Assembly: GCA_916048095.2 (NCBI GenBank)
Contig: OU696575.1
Location: 8,935,001 to 8,999,000, forward strand
Direction of reading: 5' to 3'
DNA: 64,000 nt
DNA from: Sacculina carcini
Lineage: Eukaryota > Arthropoda > Thecostraca > Sacculinidae
Shown here: positions 21,555 through 32,806 of the stretch, piece by piece
Layout of the letters: every line of letters starts with the position of its first letter
Numbering within the stretch: the stretch's first letter is position 1
Program-made: the position numbers and the translations under genes
The notes under the pieces: model-generated
What the model saw: the letters and a program-made list of their open reading frames with translations, nothing else
Database searches by the model: none
Told to the model about the DNA's origin: nothing

Positions 21555-21737
21555 TTTATTTTTTTGGTTCAAGTCTATTTTCATTTGGATTAACTCAGTT
21601 TTCATTTGGTTCAAGTTTATTTATATTTGGATTAAGTCTATTTTCATTTGACTTAAGTCTATTTTCATTTGGATTGAGTCTACTTTCATTAGGATTACGT
21701 CTATTTTCATTTGGATTAACTCTATTTGCAAATGGTA
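21555..21737 (-). repeat. Right subterminal repeat array of outer element
   Basis: About eight copies of the inverse 21-bp word (AGTCTATTTTCATTTGGAT..), ending ..GCAAATGGTA before TA. It mirrors 9796-10792. Confidence 0.85.
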
Positions 21738-21923
21738 TAGTCAGTCAGTTGTTGTGCTGTGCGGACGTGTTTAGAACAATTCCTAGTTAACCCACGAACG
21801 CATGCAAGCAGAAATTATCATTGGAATTGTTTGAAATTTTTGGAACTTAACAGTTTGGACATAAAACCGAGTATTATGAATTTTTTACACATTTTTTTCA
21901 ATCCGAAATACATAATTCAGCCC

Positions 21924-21939
21924 GCCCATTTAAATGGGC
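21924..21939. repeat. Subterminal palindrome GCCCATTTAAATGGGC (left)
   Basis: A perfect 16-bp palindrome, repeated at 24120-24135 near the other end. A related GCCCACATAAATGGGC lies at about 23760. The paired position suggests a protein-binding site of the element. Confidence 0.7.
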
Positions 21940-22282
21940 TCCATGGAGAGGTCACTTTGTCCTTCGGAAGCAACCTATTTAAATTTTGTTCGATGATCTG
22001 TTATTGATGTTAACTTTGATGAAATTGGCAACATCATCAAAAAAATGAATTTAGTTCAAGTATTTAGTGGTAATTTTTTTCAAAAAGCATATATGGATAT
22101 ATTTCATGGCACAGAGCAAAAACAATATATATTGAACAACATCAGAAAAAATACAAATTGAAACGTCAGTAGTTTGATTATTAACAAGTTAGGTTTGAAT
22201 GTTATGCAAAATAGAAGAGAGCCAACGCTATTCGAAGTAAAAACATGAAAAATTGGTAAATTTCCTCGCTAACAATAATTCA

Positions 22283-23620
22283 TTTTTGTGTGTGATATTT
22301 GACGAAACATTGAATGTGTAACGTTACGTCACATTTGGAACATTTAGGCTTTACATTTTTCCACAAACACCGTCGTTGTGTTTCGCCCATGACAACATAG
22401 TGATCAATTCTGTCGAAACGTGAATATTCAGAAACACTGGGTGACAACCTTCTGCCAATTTTTTCCGAAGGTTTGAGGAGACAATTGACAATATCTCTCA
22501 GGAAATCCAACTGAGTCACTTTGTGGATTTTCCTATAGAGTAGCCATCCATTGACGGTCGATACATTCAAAAGGAACCGAAATACGCGAAAATTCCAAAC
22601 TTTTTTTCTTAACGACGTCCGGTATCGCTGAACTGATCGAAAAGGTCCATTCCACCCATGCCTTCAATGTACATCTTGATAATATTTGGCTGCGGTATTG
22701 TGATTACTTCTTTTTTCAATTTAGACCAGCGTTTACATTTACTCAACGACAGCGAGCTTTCATCCACCTTGTTCGTGGCGACTCTAACATCATTATTGTC
22801 GTTCCAAACACAAACTGCGATATTTGAGTTTTTTTCTTCAAAAAGCTGTGATTCTCCTCTTTCCTTTCTCTTCATGTCAGCTACCGGTAAATCTCTGACT
22901 CTGTCTTTTCGAATAGTACCAGTCAAGTCGACGTTTTCATTGGTGAACGACTGGAGAAGAGGTATAGTGGTAAAAGTTTATCAATATATCCATTGTTTCC
23001 ATCTGGTACAACTCCCCTTGCTAACTGGTTGACAAGAGATTCGCAGATTGGTTTCCCCACTTCAAACGCTGAGTTTTTTCCTTCATACATATTGAAATTT
23101 ACCAGAAATCCATCCCTCGAACATGGACACCAGAATTTGTAGCCGAGGCGAATGGGTTTTCCTCTGATAAATTGTTTCAGACTGTGGCGCCCGTAATATG
23201 GCTCCATGGCTTCATCAATAGCCCAGGTCATAGGAAGTGGTTGCGCCATTTCCATAAATGCACTGTTGAAGTGCTCGACAATACCCCTCACTTTATATAT
23301 TCTGTCATTGGCAGGTTTTCTTGAGTTGTCTGCAAAATGCAGACTTCGCACGATTTTTTTTAAATTGACATATATTCCGCATTGCATCACAGCCATGTTC
23401 CTCGTGTCCGCCCGCTTCGTCCAATAAAGTCGTCAGTTTGGAACTTGACTATATCCTGATAGGAGGAAAATTCCAAAGACCTGGTAGAGCTCATCTTTCG
23501 ATACATTCAATTCTCTGCTGAACTTCGTTCTGTGATATCGATTTGTCTCACACTGGATTAGTCCCTTTGAAAGAATCAGTTTGATATTCCCTTTGTTAAA
23601 ATATCGCTAAAATATAACAT
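22283..23620 (-). pseudogene. piggyBac-like transposase, frameshifted
   Basis: Read from about 23620: ETNRYHRTKFS, VFGIFLLSGYSQVP (family 'elk.FlGilll.Gy.k.P'), RLYWTK, IVRSLHFADN, then WAIDEAMEPYYGRHS (first catalytic Asp, DE) with KQFIRGKPIRLGYKFWCPC ('kqYmp.KP..wG.K.w'). A frameshifted second block follows near 22970, then TGTIRKDRVRDLP, DNNDVRV, IIKMYIEGMGGMDLFDQ ('YN..MGGVDl.D') and a C-terminal Cys-rich end, RRCLWKN..PKCSKCDVTLHIQCFVKYH. Frames break near 23430, 22925 and 22600. The N-terminus upstream of ETNRY was not found. All major blocks are present in order, so this was a full-length element that has decayed. Confidence 0.85.
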
Positions 23621-24119
23621 TATGCAATTATACCTACAAGTAAAATTTCATCATGCACTGACGTCAATTTCAGTGAAATGACATTTGAGCGGACTATCCT
23701 GGTTACCGTTCATGCAGGCAACGCCACTGAGTCTGAATAGTTTTGTCATGCTCCATGGTGCCCACATAAATGGGCGCATGACTTCAACTGAACATAAAAG
23801 ATGCAAAAACGAAAATTGCAACCTAATTAACATATCATATTCCTAAACACACTCTTGGCTAGTAATACCATCATTGAACTCAGGAAAGAAAACATTGATA
23901 TGGAGTTTATTAACCAAAGAACATACGCGTGTTCCGACATTTCGAAAGTAACAAAAACTATCAACTTGAACTCAACTATTTTCTTACTGATAATAATAAT
24001 TCGAGCGTGAAAGCACGAGACTAGAACAATTAGCAGCTTCCGCGTGCAACGTCATAAATTTTTTGAGAACTTTGGGCTTAACGTAGGTAAAAATGATGAT
24101 TGAAGGAGCATACATTCCT

Positions 24120-24135
24120 GCCCATTTAAATGGGC
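24120..24135. repeat. Subterminal palindrome GCCCATTTAAATGGGC (right)
   Basis: Exact partner of 21924-21939, about 16 bp inside the right terminal repeat. Confidence 0.7.
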
Positions 24136-24155
24136 GCTATGCGTTCGTGGGTTAA

Positions 24156-25100
24156 GCTTGGTTTAGTTCTGAGTGATTTAGTTTTTCATGCTAGGAATCA
24201 TATAGGTACGGTGTTGTGAGCATTTTGCAGCAGTGTACCGGGCATTGTGTGCCTTTGTGCACTATTGTGCGCGTTGTACGATTTGTCACATTGCATAATT
24301 TGTATAGTGTATTTGTCATTAGGGTATTGTTTCGGCCAATTTGGACGAAAAAATATCGTCAAGGAAATTTGATTCAAAACCATGTGCCACATTGACTGTG
24401 GTTCGGCCGAAAATTGAAATTTGCAATTTTCTGAGTAATTTCAATTGGATATTGTATTGTTCTTCGCTTACTAATACCTACAAGTGGAGTGAGTGAGGAA
24501 AGAGTGTTTATTGGATATGGCAACATGAAGTGCCAAGAAAAAATGTACAAGGGATGCAATGAGAAGAATAACAAAATTATTCATCTACAACAGATGGTTG
24601 ATGAGATGAACAAGGATCCGATGAAGAAACTGTCGACTGATGGGCAGCTGGGGGAAAAGCTGTCTGTATCTAAAGGTAGAGATTGTGATGCAAAAGGTGA
24701 ACAAATTGGAGAAGATGATGGATACGAGACAATGTGAGAGTCATATGAGATGCGAGGCTGCCGCGTTGTGTTGCAGGGATGAAACAGGTCGTGCCACGAC
24801 GGAACCTTTAGGTAATGCTGAGTTGCGCAACTCAACGGGAAGCGCGTGGTTGGATGCTGCTAAAAAGGTAAGAATCTGTTGATCTTTAGAATCAAAATCT
24901 GCTGAAGTTGGCGTGGTGAACAAATCGCATGTTAAATCTTTCATCATGTTAAATTATATGCACTGGCGTGCCATCACTGTCAGCGATTTGGCCACACTTT
25001 TAGAATTGTAGCGATCATATATCGTGTCATATGAGCAGTATCCAATGCTCCAAGTGGTAGGTCAGCACAGAAACATACACATTTACACACACACATATAC
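24156..25100. other. No gene recognised
   Basis: The open frame 24489-24737 (Lys/Glu-rich, KMYKGCNEKNNK..) and the overlapping 24640-24882 show no known domain. No repeats were noticed. Confidence 0.4.
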
Positions 25101-27428
25101 CAAGGACTACTAAATAAAGGACGTGCACGGCCCGATGTCAGTCAGCTGGCGGAGGCCAATATACTTCGCAGTGTAGGCAGAGTCTGTGAGAATGATGTCG
25201 CTCTTCAATAAACAGATGTGCTGTATCTAGCTCGGCGCGTGCAAATGCTCAATTATGATTGGTCGAAGGAAACATTGTCAGCTAATTTGCGTCAGCATCA
25301 TTCAACCTAATCTTGAAATTGCAGTTGATATGTGCTTGTGTAGTGGTGGTGTTTGAATCGTCGCTGTGTAAAAGCTTTGATATCTGTGTTATCTTGCATT
25401 TATTGATCGCTGTGGATTTTATGCGTTCGAAATGCCTAATAAGTGTGGTGTTATGAACTGCAATGAAAATTACTGCAAGGTGACGAGTGTTCCGAATACG
25501 AAAAACTGGGAGAAAAAAATTTCAGAAGGAAATAAGACCTTTTCTCCAAAAGGATACCATCACTTCATTTGATGCTTTCATACCTGGACGAAGTCTACAC
25601 AAACAGTGCAAGAACATGATTATTTCAAGTGTGGAAGAACGGTTACGAATGTTCTTCCTTGTGCAGCCAGCACGCGTCCTCAATGACGTCTCTACCAACT
25701 GTGATGAATTTCTACTAAGAAGGGCGCTGGACAATATGTTATCCAAAAAAGTAGCAAATGAGGATAGAGGTTTGATGCATCTTACAAAATATCAAGTTGG
25801 ATCGCAAAATCAGGAAAGCCTCATAATATCGGTAAGCCTCTGATTATGCCGGCAGCAGATGTAGTGCTTTCACCTGGTATGAATAAAAGCCCGCAAAAGG
25901 TAACTAGTCATATTCCTCTGAGTAACTCCTCGGTATCACGTCGCATCGATGAGATGGCAGCTGATGTTGATAAAAAAACTGAAACTGCAGGTGAATTATT
26001 TCTCACTTCAACTCGACGAATGAACTTTGCCAGAATTATGCGCTGTTGATGGTATTTGTAAGGATCACTAATGTTCATAAGATATGTCAAGAAATACTTT
26101 ATGCATTGAGGTTAACAACTGACACCAAAGGTGAATCTATTCTCAGAAAAGTTTAAACCTATTTTGAATACCGCAATATTCCACATAAGAACATTGTGTC
26201 TTCCGCAGCAAATGGTGCAGCTTCGATGATAGGAAAGTATCGGGGGTTCAATGCTTTCTTGAAAAAAGTTGTTCCCAATGTCGTTTGTGTGCTCTGTGTT
26301 GTTCACGGGCAGCACCTGGTTGCTAAAAACTTAGCAGGGCGTCTGCATGAATCACTTGGCTATGTCGTCAAAACTGTCAACATGATAAAAAGTCAAGACT
26401 GTCAACATGATAAAAAGTAATGCGCTGCAAGATCGTCTCTTTCAGCAAATATGTGAGCAAAACAACGACGAGTTTGAAATACTTGTGTTGCACACCAAAG
26501 TAAAGTGGCTTTCCAAAGCCTGCATCGTTTTGTTACACTTTGGGACAGTATAATGTTTCTTGAGCGGAAACTTGTTGATGCAAAGAGTGATATTTCCACC
26601 TACCTAACATATTTGGGAAACTAAACACTCTCAACAAGGAGCTTCAAAGAGATTCACCCACCATGTTTCGTGTAGGCAGCAATCAATACATTTGAAGGAA
26701 AAATTAAACTACTAGTTGAACCTTGGAAGACGAGAGTTCGCACAATTTCATTCATTGACGGAAATATATGTTGAGTTGCTCGACGAGGACCTAGATGGGT
26801 ATGTTGATCATCTGAAGCAGTTGAATAGTAACATCGAGACTCGCTTCTCCGACCTACTCCAGATGATTGTCCCACACTGATGTGAGGACCCATTCACTGT
26901 TGATGCATCTGAATTTGACGTCACCCTACAAGAAGCATCCTACATTGAGCTTCTAAATGACAGAACAGCTCAAACAAGGCTCAAGCGTAGAGATCACCAA
27001 AAATGTGGGTGAATGAAGACGTGTGCAATAAATAGCATCTACTTCGGAAAGAAGTGAAGCTATATTTACTTGCGTTCCTATCTCTTATTTGGTTGAGACT
27101 GTTTTCAGTCGGGTGATGCACCTACTGTCAAAAACTCGGAATAACCTCACGATTTACGTCTCTCTCTAACGGCATTTGAGCCAGACTGATAAGTTAGCGG
27201 CCTGTATAGTGTTCAAATAAAGGTATTTCTCGATGGGTAATATTTTAATACTGCCTTAAATTTATTATCCGAGTACTAGATTATCTACCATACTGACATT
27301 CCTAAGGGTATTAACGTAATTACATGTGGGTTTGAAAAGGGAAAAACGATCAAATGAGTTCATGGGGGCCACAAGGACTCAAATTGTGTTGAAGGGGGGC
27401 ACGGCAAGAAAAGGGTTGATAAAACCTG
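25101..27428 (+). mobile_element. hAT element (ZBED/SCAND3-like transposase)
   Basis: The right end (27380-27428) reads GGGGGGCACGGCAAGAAAAGG then GTTGATAAAACCTG, the inverse of the CAGGGGTTCTCAACC-type terminus of hAT elements. The left end near 25101 (CAAGGACTACTAAATAAAGG then ACGTGCACGGCCC) is a diverged partner. Flanking octamers ACATATAC and ACCTAGAG agree at five positions, so the duplication is at best eroded. Size is 2.3 kb. The transposase relic is on the plus strand. Confidence 0.6.
25432..27190 (+). pseudogene. hAT transposase relic
   Basis: ATG 25432 opens MPNKCGVMNCNENYCKV, a Cys-containing start of uncertain type. Then, across frame changes, come AKSGKPHNIGKPLIMPAA (family 'iAk.gKPh.igE.LilPa'), IPLSNSSVSRRIDEMAADV ('iPLSn.Tv.rRI.dMs.D'), GELFLTS where the family has the first catalytic Asp (D-E-S), a region VFVRITNVHKICQEILYALRL, SSAANGAASMIGKYRGF ('tDGA.aM.G...G', Asp lost), KTVNMIKS, LVLHTKVKWLSKA ('LLhtevRWLSrG') and near 27090 VETVFSRVMHLLSKTRNNL (dimerisation C-terminus, 'gFS....iksK.RN.L'). 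Numerous stops and loss of catalytic Asp residues. Closest style is the SCAND3/ZBED5 branch. Confidence 0.75.
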
Positions 27429-27429
27429 A

Positions 27430-27780
27430 CCTAGAGAACACATTACGCCAGCTCTAATAAAGATGCATTGGTTACCGATAAAAGCTCGAATAACATACAA
27501 AATTTGTGCATTGACCTATCAAGTACTGTCGAATATCTGAGAAGTTACATTGAAATATAGTATCCAGATACTGAAAGTGAGTTTAAGATGTACCTCTCAC
27601 AAATAGACTAGCCCATCAAAGAAATCAGTCTTTACTCGGGTCAAGAGCTTTTATATATTGTGCACCGATGCTATACAACAAACTGCCAAATTACATCAAG
27701 AGCAGCTTGAATATTAAATTTCTAAAGAAGACACTGAAAATTTCCATGCTGAACGAGTCATATGATATGGTCAATTAAGT
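27430..27780 (+). pseudogene. CR1/Jockey-group LINE C-terminal remnant
   Basis: REHITPALIKMHWLPIKARI, then TYKICALTYQVL is the 'R.HITPvL..LHWLPv..RI.yKi' block. Further on, broken frames give YNKLPNYIKSSLN and KFLKKTLKISMLNES, which fit the family ending. It starts directly at the hAT terminus. Confidence 0.7.
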
Positions 27781-28051
27781 GATTACGGATGATTTCAAAC
27801 GTTAATTCTTACTGAAATGAACGTCTTGTTACTGACGACTGATTGAAGAATGCTGCTCATCTTCCTAGTGTAAACATGATCACTTGTGTTGATTGTTTCA
27901 AGTATTACTGTTTGATCTACTACGAGAGCTACTCTCTCTGAGCTACTACTCGTACCATAGCTCTGTTTGCGATGAGACATTGAAATTGATAGTGTCTAGT
28001 ACTTTTGCATTATATTGTTGTTAGTGCGTATGTGTGCTTATTTATATATAA
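27781..28051. other. No gene recognised
   Basis: Spacer with no motif. A frame at 27795-27980 on the minus strand has no recognisable domain. Confidence 0.4.
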
Positions 28052-28077
28052 GTGTGTGTGTGTGTGTGTGTGTGTGT
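28052..28077 (+). repeat. (GT)13 microsatellite
   Basis: Uninterrupted GT run. Confidence 0.95.
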
Positions 28078-28210
28078 TTTCGTGGCGGATGTGTTTTCGT
28101 GGTGCTCGTGCTAGTTGCGTTTTAGTGATGTGTTTGCGCTTTCGTGGTGTGCTGCTGATTGTGATCAAGGATTTCGCGGCTAGGTGCGATTTTATGCGTG
28201 GCCCGACCCT

Positions 28211-28212
<2 letters not shown>

Positions 28213-28273
<61 letters not shown>
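28213..28273 (+). repeat. (GT)30 microsatellite
   Basis: Uninterrupted GT run, 61 bases, on the left side of the 28.4-32.1 kb retrotransposon. A further (TG)8 lies at 28363-28379, touching that element's A-rich tail. Confidence 0.95.
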
Positions 28274-28275
<2 letters not shown>

Positions 28276-28378
28276 CACCGGCCGGCGTCTCTGCACGTGG
28301 GTCGCGTGTTTGTATGCGCGTCTGCAGGGCTGGGCGTGCGTGCGTGCGTGAGAGAGAGAGTATGTGTGTGTGTGTGTG

Positions 28379-28450
28379 TTTTTTTTGTTTGTTTTTTTTA
28401 AACAAAAATATATTTAAAGGCCAAACACACAACGTATAACATACAGTGGG
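28379..28450 (-). other. 3' UTR and A-rich tail of the retrotransposon
   Basis: After the stop codon at 28451-28453 only about 50 bases remain before the tail, which on the minus strand reads TTTAAAAAAAACAAACAAAA and then CA repeats. Confidence 0.7.
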
Positions 28451-30448
28451 CTAGGTCATCGTTAAGGCTGCCGTGTTGCCGCGGGCTACCGCGAGGCTGA
28501 CCCGCTGTCGAAGCCAACATGTCTCCCGAGGCTCTCCGGACAATTCCGTTATACGTTGACCCAGTTCTTGTAGTAGCCGCAGAAGGGATGGTCCCATCAC
28601 GCCACTTGTCTCCACCGCCAGTGGCTCAAAGCGATAACGCTGCGCCAGCTCGGCATAGCGATCTCGCTTGCGCCGCTCAGCTGCTCTGGCGGCGGCTCCT
28701 GCTCTGGTGGCGCAATCGCGGAGTTGAGTAGCGCCGAACGTGTTGGTACACGTGGCGTCCCATACAAGTGATTTGTCGTTGCTGAACGGTGAGATGGTAA
28801 TGCCGTCGGGCCGTCTACCGTCACCGCGGTCGAGCCCGCAAGGCTCTAGCAAGGCTGGTACACCAGCCGCTGCCAACGCACGACGAATCACATCGTTGAG
28901 TGCCGCATGACGTGGCAGACGCCCGGGATCGCGGTGGCAGGACAGCTGGTGGTGGCCAAGACTGTCTATCATTGCTCCGCACCGGCACCTATGAGGCAAG
29001 CAGACGGTCGCTCCCAATCGCAAAGCAATGTTGACGCGCACCGCCTCGTCTGGTAGTAGTAGGCCTAGGCTCTCTACTGGTACGGCTCCCAGCCAAGCGG
29101 CACTGTGAGGTTCTGCTGCGGCAAGAAGGCGGGCGCGGTGCAGTTGATTGGCACGGCTGAGAAGTTCGTTGCTGCGATAGCGAGAGGCTAGCTCATCTAG
29201 TTGCCGCTGACGTGTGGGTAACGAGTCTTCAGCGTCGTGTACGCTCCCAACCCTGGCGGAAAATATCTTCTGTGCTTCGCCTAGCAGTGCTGGTCTGTCG
29301 TCGCAGGGGCGACGGGTGATCAGACTGACCAGCCTGCGAGTGGCAGACGCAGAGGATATGTAGGCCGGTAGCGCGATGTCCACCAGTCGTCTTACTCCGA
29401 TACCGCCGAGACGAACTGGGAGGGTGGCCTGCAACCAGCCGTCATCTGTCAGGTCGACATTGCACACACTGCAGATAGCGTCCCGCATCTTGGTATCGAT
29501 CAGTTCTAGCTGCTCGCTGTGCAAATACGTCTGTGATACCCTCATCAAGTAGGTGCAGCGGGGCACGGACGCATAGCGCGACAAAAAGAACAGAGCTGAA
29601 TGTCTTCCGATATTAGCTGTACGTTCTTGCATGCGGTCGACCACCTCTGCTGCTGCCTCTAAGGCCGCTGGCACTCCCTCGCGGCAAAGTGGTGCCCCAA
29701 GCACTATGAGTAAGGGGAGTGAGGTGTTCCGAGCGTTCGGGAGAAATGATTCGGTGACAGTTGGTGTCGCGCTTTCTGCTAGCCATGTAACCTCTGTCTT
29801 GGCTTCATTGACTATGAGGCCGAGGGTCTCCATAGCTGGGATGAGCCTGGCGATGTCGGCTGAGACAGTGTCGACCGGACCTGCCAACATACCATCGTCC
29901 AGATACCATGCGTTCAACGGAGAGCGCAACTGTCTGATCACTGGATCAATGGCTAAGGCAAATAACACTGGCCCGAGTGGGTCGCCCTGCTGCACGCCCC
30001 TGCATGACCAGATGACCTGATCGGCGACAAAGAGGGGCGTTGGCCTGCCGTAAGCCTGACGAAGCAAGGGCATGGCGGCGGGATATCGCCGTGAAGCCCC
30101 CTGAAGTACCACTTGTCGGTGCACCGAATTGAAGGCGTTCCTTAGGTCGACCTTCACCAGCACGCCGTGGTCGGCCGCCGAGACATACTCACGAACTGCA
30201 TGCACGGTGGCCTCGCATCCCAGTGGTGTGCCGACTCCTAACTGAGTGGGTCGTAACTCGCCCGCGACTGCCGTTAGGAGGCGGCCCGCAACAAGTTTGC
30301 AGGCTAGGCGGCGATAGGAGCTGCCGATTGCTATTGGGCGCATCCCTCCGCTCTTTTTCCTGATAGCGATCAGAGATGATCCGTAAAACGCATTCCTGGC
30401 TTGGTCTGGTATGCTACCTTCCACAGCGCAACGGCAGAGAGCGGTCAA
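28451..30448 (-). CDS. Reverse transcriptase plus restriction-like endonuclease half of ORF
   Basis: A 665-codon frame without internal stops. Residues 1-50 (SSLIAIRKKSGGMRPIAIG) are RT blocks 1-2. VDLRNAFNSV (Asp about 101) is motif A, VQQGDPLGPVLF (153-163) motif B, and WYLDDG (181-186) the catalytic box with both Asp present. After a thumb and linker, residues 487-504 form a finger C-x-C-x(8)-H-x4-C (RCRCGAMIDSLGHHQLSC). RRPDGITI (545-552) and LVWDATC (561-567) with AERRKRDRY (590-598) fit the PD-(D/E)XK restriction-like nuclease of R2-type elements. The true reading starts upstream in the other frame: the T6 run at 30481-30486 (A6 in the coding strand) marks a one-base shift joining it to the 31386-30454 frame. 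It would nick target DNA and prime reverse transcription. Possibly still intact in this half; clade not assignable by eye. Confidence 0.8.
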   Translation of the reverse strand: MTALCRCAVEGSIPDQARNAFYGSSLIAIRKKSGGMRPIAIGSSYRRLACKLVAGRLLTAVAGELRPTQLGVGTPLGCEATVHAVREYVSAADHGVLVKVDLRNAFNSVHRQVVLQGASRRYPAAMPLLRQAYGRPTPLFVADQVIWSCRGVQQGDPLGPVLFALAIDPVIRQLRSPLNAWYLDDGMLAGPVDTVSADIARLIPAMETLGLIVNEAKTEVTWLAESATPTVTESFLPNARNTSLPLLIVLGAPLCREGVPAALEAAAEVVDRMQERTANIGRHSALFFLSRYASVPRCTYLMRVSQTYLHSEQLELIDTKMRDAICSVCNVDLTDDGWLQATLPVRLGGIGVRRLVDIALPAYISSASATRRLVSLITRRPCDDRPALLGEAQKIFSARVGSVHDAEDSLPTRQRQLDELASRYRSNELLSRANQLHRARLLAAAEPHSAAWLGAVPVESLGLLLPDEAVRVNIALRLGATVCLPHRCRCGAMIDSLGHHQLSCHRDPGRLPRHAALNDVIRRALAAAGVPALLEPCGLDRGDGRRPDGITISPFSNDKSLVWDATCTNTFGATQLRDCATRAGAAARAAERRKRDRYAELAQRYRFEPLAVETSGVMGPSLLRLLQELGQRITELSGEPRETCWLRQRVSLAVARGNTAALTMT

Positions 30449-30453
30449 GGCGG

Positions 30454-31588
30454 TTAGCAGCTGACGACCGGCCTCGGCAGTTTTTTAGACGTCAGCTGAC
30501 GCAAGTGGAGCGGTCTCACTCCATCAAGACCGGCTGACGACCCCGGGAACATCGACTGGATGGCGGCGGCGACATCGTCTTCAGTGGGTGAAAGAGGCGT
30601 CTGGTGTTCGTACGCTATGGCGTCCAGGTCTTCATCGGGCGGTGCTGGTGGGTGCTTGTTGCTGAGTTCCATTAACGACTCAGCGTTGAGAGGAGCTACT
30701 GTGTCTGGCGTTGTTATTAGATGCAGGGCTCCTCTGACATCACCGTCAGCACATTTTGCCCGAATGCGACGAGCTACAAGGGCATTATTGAAGCCGGAGT
30801 CGTCGCTCTGGCTCGGCTTGTTGTTGGATTGATGCTCGTCCTGCTTGATGGCGTTTTTGGGAGCACTGAAACCGGTGTATGCGTAGGACAGCATACGCCA
30901 CCAGGACAGAGCTGTACGCTGTTCGACTGCAGCAGTGATGAGTTCTGCCAGTTCAGTGGCGGCTCGGTGCCTGTGTCTGCGAGCTATGTGCTGAGCGACG
31001 CGTGAGCGCTTTCTTAGCTGGGCTAGGGCCTCTGCCAGGTCATCCGGTGCCGTCTCGTCGACAGCAGGTTGTACCACGGCGCCATGCTGCAGCTCAGCAT
31101 TGATGCACGTATGACAGTGCCAAATAGGGAGTTCGCTGGCCTGAGCACGCGACAGCCCTACGCAGGTGAGATGAGCCGTGGCGCTGCAGCTGGAACAGCA
31201 GATGGTTCTCTTCCTGGCATTAGCCGTGTCGCAGACTTGGCAAGTTGACACAGCGGGTGTTCGAGCGTTGTCATCCGTGTTACCTGGCGGCCTCTGCGGA
31301 GTCATGCCCTCGGCGTGGCACTTGGACAACCGGCACGGTGGACAGTCGGCGCGTGTGGCTCTGTCGATGTGGCATTCGCCGCTCATCTTACAGGTGCCCG
31401 GTTCTTTTAACTGAAAACGTCGGAAAAACTCGCGGCAGGAGGGACAGGACCGAACGCCGTAGTTGAGTCCTATGCGAGAGGGTGTCGCCGCATACCCTGC
31501 ATGTGTGGTCGGACGGTGGCTTCGAGACAGTTGTCCTAGCCTTGGGGCTCCAGTGGTTAGGCATTATGTCTCGCGTTGGCTCTTCCAC
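30454..31588 (-). pseudogene. N-terminal half: nuclear-receptor-like C4 domain and PHD finger
   Basis: Two frames overlap. 31588-31480 gives MPNHWSPKARTTVSK then HTCRVCGDTL; one base later the second frame (31487-30454) gives GLNYGVRSCPSCREFFRRF, then TCKMSGECHID and RADCPPCRLSKCHAEGM. Spacing is C-x2-C, about 14, C-x2-C, 14, C-x5-C-x9-C-x2-C, with GVRSC..CREFFRR and CRL.KC...GM, which is the nuclear receptor DNA-binding domain pattern (C-x2-C-x13-C-x2-C-x15-C-x5-C-x9-C-x2-C). The same frame continues, without a break, into a PHD finger (STCQVC...CCSSC...H..C...WHCHTC, about 31248-31102), a basic Arg/His region, and SSAGLDGVRPLHLRQL, which precedes RT block 1. So the receptor-like domain is part of the retrotransposon ORF. 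One frameshift (43 bases between Cys codons 2 and 3) breaks it in this copy. Confidence 0.75.
31300..31502 (-). other. Nuclear-receptor-type zinc-finger domain (within retrotransposon ORF)
   Basis: All eight Cys of the double C4 module are present. The recognition helix reads CPSCREFFRRF (receptor consensus CEGCKGFFRRS). The second module ends CPPCRLSKCHAEGM (receptor consensus C..CR..KC...GM). There is no ligand-binding domain anywhere near. Inferred role: sequence-specific DNA binding for target choice. Confidence 0.8.

Positions 31589-32806
<1,218 letters not shown>

Larger units (their letters stand above)
9796..21737 (+). mobile_element. IS630/Tc1-like transposon (outer element), expanded by three insertions
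   Basis: The element is bounded by inverted ends TACCATTTAC.. (9796) and ..GCAAATGGTA (21737), each flanked by TA (9794-9795 and 21738-21739), the target duplication of Tc1/mariner-IS630 elements. Inside lie inverted arrays of a 21-bp word (ATCCAAATGAAAATA...) at 9815-10792 and 21555-21730. Its transposase is on the plus strand, in two pieces (13590-13836 and 20094-20898). Removing the LINE (9838-10725), the related transposon (11035-13553) and the MULE with one target copy (13837-20093) leaves about 2.3 kb, a normal size for the superfamily, and rejoins the transposase frame. All parts are decayed. Confidence 0.8.
21791..24151 (-). mobile_element. piggyBac-like transposon
   Basis: The 13-bp perfect terminal repeat CCCACGAACGCAT at 21791 is inverted at 24139-24151, and each end abuts TTAA (21787-21790 and 24152-24155), the piggyBac target. 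Length is 2361 bp. The transposase relic is on the minus strand. Subterminal copies of the 16-bp palindrome GCCCATTTAAATGGGC lie at 21924-21939 and 24120-24135. Confidence 0.9.

Noticed and set aside
24489..24882. Two overlapping plus-strand ORFs as a host gene
   Set aside because: No domain, overlapping phases, no splice context.
31300..31502. Receptor-like domain as an exon of a genuine host nuclear receptor
   Set aside because: It continues in frame, without splice sites, into PHD and RT sequence, and no ligand-binding domain is near. It belongs to the retrotransposon ORF unless other copies show otherwise.
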